The position numbers and the translations under genes were made by a program. A model generated the notes under the pieces. That model was given only the letters and a program-made list of their open reading frames with translations, did not search any database and had not been told where the DNA came from. This document shows, piece by piece, positions 60,433 to 64,000 of a stretch of DNA of 64,000 nt (position 1 is its first letter; each line of letters begins with the position of its first letter). Source of the stretch: an uncultured Castellaniella sp. (GTDB lineage: Bacteria; Pseudomonadota; Gammaproteobacteria; Burkholderiales; Burkholderiaceae_B). The stretch lies in NCBI RefSeq assembly GCF_937988725.1, contig NZ_CALKHS010000009.1:248001-312000 (forward strand), given 5' to 3'.

Positions 60433-62570
60433 TCGCGTCCCGGACGGATGTCGGCGCCCGCCTGCAACAGGGTTTCGAAGGCATGCGCCGGCATGGGGCG
60501 GGCGAACAGATAGCCCTGCCCGTAATCGCAGCCCGCCGCCGCCAGCAATTCATACTGCCGGGGCGTCTCGATGCCCTCGGCCACCACGCGCAGCCCCAGC
60601 TTGTGCGCCAGCAGGATGATGGCCTCGCACAGGGCGTGATCGGCGCTGCCTTCGCGCAGATTGGCGACGAAGGACTGGTCGATCTTCAGGAAATCGATGT
60701 TGAACTTGCGTAGATAGGACAGCGAGGAATACCCGGTGCCGAAGTCGTCGAGCGCCACCTGCACGCCGGCGCCCCGGAAAGCCTCCAGCTGCTGGCGGAT
60801 GCGGTCGTCGTCCGAATCCATCAGCAGGCCTTCGGTGATCTCGACGATGACATGGCGCGAAGGCAGGCCCAGCGTGTTCAGGTGCGTGCCCCAGAAGGCC
60901 AGGTCCAGGCCCTCGTGGCGCAGCTGCGCCGGGGAAATGTTGACGCTGACCTGGATGTCCTGGCTGAAGCGCTGGCGCCATTCGGCGGCCTGCCGAGTGG
61001 CCTCGCAGAACACCCAGTCGCCCAGCGCCCGGATGATGCCGGTTTCTTCGGCCAGGGGAATGAATTCCGCCGGCGACACCAGCCCTCGCACCGGATGATG
61101 CCAGCGCAGCAGGGTCTCGGCCTTGACCACGCGGCCGTCCTTCAGATCCACGATAGGCTGGAAATGCAGGGAAAACTGGTTCTGGTCCAGCGCCAGGTGC
61201 AGGTCGTTGACCAGGCGCATGCGCGTCTGGGCGCGTTCCTGCATGGACGCGGTGAAATAACGGCTGCGGTTGCGGCCGTCGGCCTTGGCCGAATACATGG
61301 CCTGGTCGGCGTTGTTCAGCAGCGATTCGGCGTCGGAGGCATCGTCCGGGAAGAACGTCACCCCGATGCTGGTGGAAATGAAGACGGTCTCCACCCCCAG
61401 GCGGAAGGGTTCGGCCAGAGTGCGCAGGATGGACCGCGTCAGGCGCTCGACGTCGCGCGGCTCGCGGACGTCGTCCAGCAGCACCGTGAATTCGTCCCCG
61501 CCCAGCCGCGCCACGGTGTCGCTCTGGCGCACGCAGGCGCTCAGGCGCCGGGCGGCTTCCTTCAGCAGGTCGTCGCCCATGGCGTGGCCCAGGGTGTCGT
61601 TGATTTCCTTGAAGCGATCCAGATCCAGGAACAGCAGGCCGATGCGCCCATTGCAGCGGCGCGCCTTGCGGATGCTCTGTTCCAGGCGGTCGTGGAACAT
61701 CTGGCGATTGGGCAGGTCGGTCAGGCGGTCGAAATTGGCCTGCTTCCAGATGATGGCTTCGGCCTGCTTGATTTCGGCGATATTGGAAAAGATCATCACC
61801 CGGCGGTGGACTTCGCCGTCATCGCCGTACGAGGTATTGATGCTGAGCCATTCGGGATAGAGTTCGCCGTTGACGTGCTGCCCCCAATGTTCGCCCTGCC
61901 AGCTGCCGGTTTCCATCACGGCGCGCCACATGGCGCGATAGAACTCGCGGTCGTGGCACGGGGAATTCAGGCAGCGGACGTGGCGGCCGATGACGTCGGC
62001 TTCAGACCGCCCTCGCAGGCTGACGAACGCCGGATTCACGTCCAGGATGAAACCTTTGGGGTCGAGCACCAGCATGCCTTCGCTGGTGTTGCGATACACC
62101 AGCGAGGCCAGTTCGGCCCGGCGGTCGGCATCGTTCAGGCCGGCGCGGCGCTGGCGCATGACGTACAGGCGGCTGCGCCCCGATGGCGAGGGGATGTGGG
62201 TGGCAGCGCCGGCCAATTGCAGGAGCCTGGACTGGCGATGCTGGCCGCAGCCGCGCCACAACAGCGTATTGCGGGCGCCTTCCTGGTCCAGCCGGGTATT
62301 GAGGTCGCCGATCTCGGGCAGCAGGAGGTCCACCGGCAGGCCGATGGCGGCCCCGCGCCGGTAGCCGAACAGCCGCTCGGCGCTGCGGTTCATGTAGACG
62401 ATGGCGCCCCGGGTGTCGGTGGCCAGAAAGGCGTCTTGCGAAAAATCTCCCAGGCGCAGCAGCGCCAGGATATGGGATCGGTCGGAGGCTCCGACGGGCA
62501 ACAACGTCGCGGCCTGAAGGCCAGAAATCTGGTCCACGGGGGGATGCACGGGGGTGGGTGAGGGAACCAT
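60393..62570 (-). CDS. PAS-PAS-GGDEF-EAL c-di-GMP enzyme
   Basis: 725 residues from the ATG at 62568-62570 (a GTG precedes it). Order: PAS (about 35-140, DAFLATDTRGAIVYMNRSAERLFGY), PAS with PAC (about 155-270), GGDEF (about 280-440) with LGGDEF near 357-361 and an intact product-inhibition site RQSD five residues earlier, and EAL (about 455-710). The EAL motif itself reads ETL (near 485-487) with the Glu kept; other metal ligands such as DDFGTGYSSL and KIDQSFV are intact. It can therefore make and degrade c-di-GMP in principle, which would tie it to the pili in this window. No membrane segment. Confidence 0.94.
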   Translation of the reverse strand: MVPSPTPVHPPVDQISGLQAATLLPVGASDRSHILALLRLGDFSQDAFLATDTRGAIVYMNRSAERLFGYRRGAAIGLPVDLLLPEIGDLNTRLDQEGARNTLLWRGCGQHRQSRLLQLAGAATHIPSPSGRSRLYVMRQRRAGLNDADRRAELASLVYRNTSEGMLVLDPKGFILDVNPAFVSLRGRSEADVIGRHVRCLNSPCHDREFYRAMWRAVMETGSWQGEHWGQHVNGELYPEWLSINTSYGDDGEVHRRVMIFSNIAEIKQAEAIIWKQANFDRLTDLPNRQMFHDRLEQSIRKARRCNGRIGLLFLDLDRFKEINDTLGHAMGDDLLKEAARRLSACVRQSDTVARLGGDEFTVLLDDVREPRDVERLTRSILRTLAEPFRLGVETVFISTSIGVTFFPDDASDAESLLNNADQAMYSAKADGRNRSRYFTASMQERAQTRMRLVNDLHLALDQNQFSLHFQPIVDLKDGRVVKAETLLRWHHPVRGLVSPAEFIPLAEETGIIRALGDWVFCEATRQAAEWRQRFSQDIQVSVNISPAQLRHEGLDLAFWGTHLNTLGLPSRHVIVEITEGLLMDSDDDRIRQQLEAFRGAGVQVALDDFGTGYSSLSYLRKFNIDFLKIDQSFVANLREGSADHALCEAIILLAHKLGLRVVAEGIETPRQYELLAAAGCDYGQGYLFARPMPAHAFETLLQAGADIRPGRDQGRDPAGRASER

Positions 62571-62729
62571 CACACGAAGCGGGACGGCGGCAGTGCCAAG
62601 ACCATGACGGAGGTACCGGAGGAACTTGCAACAGCCAGTCTTTTAACACATCGTCAGGTCAGTCACCATCAGTAATATCCATAGGAAACGGCGCGTTGCG
62701 CCCGTCCGCCACGCGCACGGGTCAAGGGA

Positions 62730-63374
62730 TCAAGGCGCCTCGCCGAAGTATTCCTTGAACTGATGGCCCAGCTTGCGGGCCTTGGTGCGCAGGTATTGCT
62801 CGTTGTACGGATTGCGGTTGACCTGCAGCGGGATGTGTTCGGCGATCGTGATGCCCAGGTCCGTCAGCACGCGCTCCTTGCGCGGATTGTTGGTCATCAG
62901 GCGCACGCTGCGGATGCCGAAATGCGCCAGCATGGGGCGGCACAGATCGTAGCGCCGCATGTCGGCCGGAAAACCCAGGCGCTCATTGGCCTCGACCGTA
63001 TCGGCGCCCTCGTCCTGCAGATGGTAGGCGCGGATCTTGTTCAGCAGACCGATGCCCCGCCCTTCCTGGCGCAGATACATCAGGATGCCCCGCCCTTCCT
63101 CGGCGATACGCTGCAGCGCGGCTTCCAGTTGCGCCCCGCAGTCGCAGCGCTGGCTGAACAGGGCGTCGCCCGTCAGGCATTCGGAATGGATGCGGGCCAG
63201 CACGGGCTCATCGCTGCCGACGTCGCCCAGCGTCAGGGCGACGTGTTCCTTGCCCGTGGCGGGTTCGACGAAGGCATGGATCTGGAACACGGCCCAGGGC
63301 ATGGGCAGCTGGCTGGACGCGACGTACTGCAGCAGATCGCCGTCTGCGACGTCGGCATCGGAAGGGGTGGACAT
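62730..63374 (-). CDS. ribA: GTP cyclohydrolase II
   Basis: 214 residues. Zinc Cys66, Cys77 and Cys79 (ECLTGDALFSQRCDCG) and the active-site blocks LRQEGRGIGLLNKIRAY and LMTNNPRKERVL identify RibA, which opens GTP in the first step of riboflavin synthesis. It is a stand-alone RibA and not the RibBA fusion. The start at 63372-63374 gives the family length. Confidence 0.95.
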   Translation of the reverse strand: MSTPSDADVADGDLLQYVASSQLPMPWAVFQIHAFVEPATGKEHVALTLGDVGSDEPVLARIHSECLTGDALFSQRCDCGAQLEAALQRIAEEGRGILMYLRQEGRGIGLLNKIRAYHLQDEGADTVEANERLGFPADMRRYDLCRPMLAHFGIRSVRLMTNNPRKERVLTDLGITIAEHIPLQVNRNPYNEQYLRTKARKLGHQFKEYFGEAP

Positions 63375-63461
63375 GGACAACGGGGAAGAAAAACGGAACG
63401 GACTATAGATTAACACTCCGCGGGCCCTGCGCCGCGCGCCGCCAGCCGGCGGCGCAGCGGC

Positions 63462-63491
63462 AAAAAAAAGGGCCTCACATCCGTGAGGCCC
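63462..63491 (-). terminator. Terminator after the ABC ATPase gene
   Basis: On the minus strand GGGCCTCAC (63483-63491) and GTGAGGCCC (63470-63478) pair with a 4-nt loop and are followed by eight T residues (63462-63469). It separates livF from ribA. Confidence 0.95.
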
Positions 63492-63519
63492 ATAAAGCGC
63501 CCGTCCGGGCCGGCATGAA

Positions 63520-64000
63520 TCAGGCTTTGACCCCGAGATACCGCTCGATGATCTCGCCGTTTTCATGCAGGTCCTTGGGCGTGCCCTCGTACACCACATG
63601 TCCGTTGTTGACGATATAGGCGCGGTCGGCCAGCGACAGCGCCGCCCGCACGTTCTGTTCGACGATCACGATCGTCTGCCCGGCATCGGCCAGTTGGCGG
63701 CAGACCCCCATCAGATCGCGCACGATCAGCGGCGCCAGGCCTTCGAAGGGTTCGTCCAGCAGGATGATGTCGGCATTGCGGATCATCGCCCTGGCGATGG
63801 CCAGCATCTGCTGCTCGCCTCCCGACAGCTGCTTGCCGCGATTGCGCTTGCGTTCGGCCAGGCGCGGGAAGGTCGCATAGATCTCGTCGAGCGTGCGCGG
63901 CTTGTCAGCCGTCATGGCCGCCAGCTGCAGGTTTTCCTGCACCGAGATCGACCCGAACACGCGCCGTTCCTCGGGCACCAGCTGGATGCCCAGCGCCGCG
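63520..64000 (-). CDS. livF: Branched-chain amino acid-type ABC transporter ATPase LivF (C-terminal part, cut by window edge)
   Basis: The visible 160 codons are the C-terminal two-thirds of an ABC ATPase: LVPEERRVFGSISVQENLQLA (LivF-specific), the ABC signature KQLSGGEQQMLAIARAMI, Walker B ADIILLDEPFEGLAP and the His switch-region TIVIVEQNVRAAL. LivF pairs with LivG to drive uptake of branched-chain amino acids or related acids. The Walker A half lies beyond 64000. It is followed by a strong terminator, so it is the last gene of its operon. Confidence 0.93.
   Translation of the reverse strand, partial: AALGIQLVPEERRVFGSISVQENLQLAAMTADKPRTLDEIYATFPRLAERKRNRGKQLSGGEQQMLAIARAMIRNADIILLDEPFEGLAPLIVRDLMGVCRQLADAGQTIVIVEQNVRAALSLADRAYIVNNGHVVYEGTPKDLHENGEIIERYLGVKA

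Noticed and set aside
1..64000. CRISPR arrays, insertion sequences, prophage genes, rRNA and tRNA genes
   Set aside because: No regularly spaced repeats, transposase, integrase or phage genes were seen, and apart from the tmRNA no tRNA-like cloverleaf or rRNA sequence was recognised.

Overview
The window is GC-rich, densely packed chromosomal DNA from a betaproteobacterium, most likely Burkholderiales/Alcaligenaceae (the Bordetella–Achromobacter group). The clearest clue is the tmRNA gene at 44771-45135 (minus), whose tag reads ANDERFALAA. The gene families, operon overlaps (ATGA, TGATG) and riboswitch-controlled crcB and terC fit that assignment. I see no IS element, prophage, CRISPR array, rRNA or tRNA. 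Species is not determinable by eye.

Layout: (1) 1-2914: the 5' end of an acetolactate synthase gene with a long leader holding an intrinsic terminator (possible attenuator), then a FUSC/YccS-type membrane protein. (2) 2924-10320: a malonate-type catabolic operon on the minus strand: GntR regulator, malonyl-CoA decarboxylase, a crotonase-fold protein, malonyl-CoA synthetase and a TRAP transporter (P, Q, M). (3) 10409-15886: YaaA, 3-hydroxybutyrate dehydrogenase, a fluoride riboswitch with crcB, a yybP-ykoY riboswitch with terC, an MFS carrier, a small lipoprotein and an unknown protein. (4) 16049-19549: a large AsmA/DUF748-type envelope protein. (5) 19574-23902: a compact four-gene membrane glycosylation operon (two tandem-duplicated GT87-like transferases, a UDP-galactopyranose-mutase-like flavoprotein, GtrA). 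(6) 24359-36892: a complete Tad/Flp pilus locus. (7) 37193-44630: SulP carrier, isochorismatase-like protein, DHA2 MFS, VOC protein, TetR, Fic protein and M23 peptidase. (8) 44771-46601: tmRNA, MtfA peptidase, VOC protein. (9) 46711-51642: an archaic chaperone-usher pilus of the spore-coat-U type. (10) 51924-64000: S10 peptidase, dienelactone hydrolase, a secreted Tyr/Pro-rich protein, FMN reductase, pirin with a divergent LysR, LipA, a GT39 transferase, a PAS-GGDEF-EAL protein, RibA and the C-terminal part of an LivF-type ABC ATPase.

How the parts relate: two independent surface fibre systems (Tad and spore-coat-U), membrane glycosyltransferases and a c-di-GMP enzyme point to a surface-attachment lifestyle. 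The glycosylation operon is divergent from the Tad locus and shares an unusually AT-rich control region of about 450 bp with it, so co-regulation or glycan decoration of the surface is a reasonable but unproven idea. The metabolic part couples uptake of a dicarboxylate (probably malonate) to acetyl-CoA production.

The most unusual items are the GT87-GT87-flavoprotein-GtrA operon with a near-perfect 24-nt palindrome in its leader, a tadV gene whose only well-placed start codon is ATC, a crotonase lacking one catalytic Glu position inside the malonate operon, an isochorismatase-like protein with Ser for the catalytic Cys, an apparently leaderless fic gene whose promoter lies in an inverted repeat, and two convergent gene pairs that share a CTAG as both stop codons.
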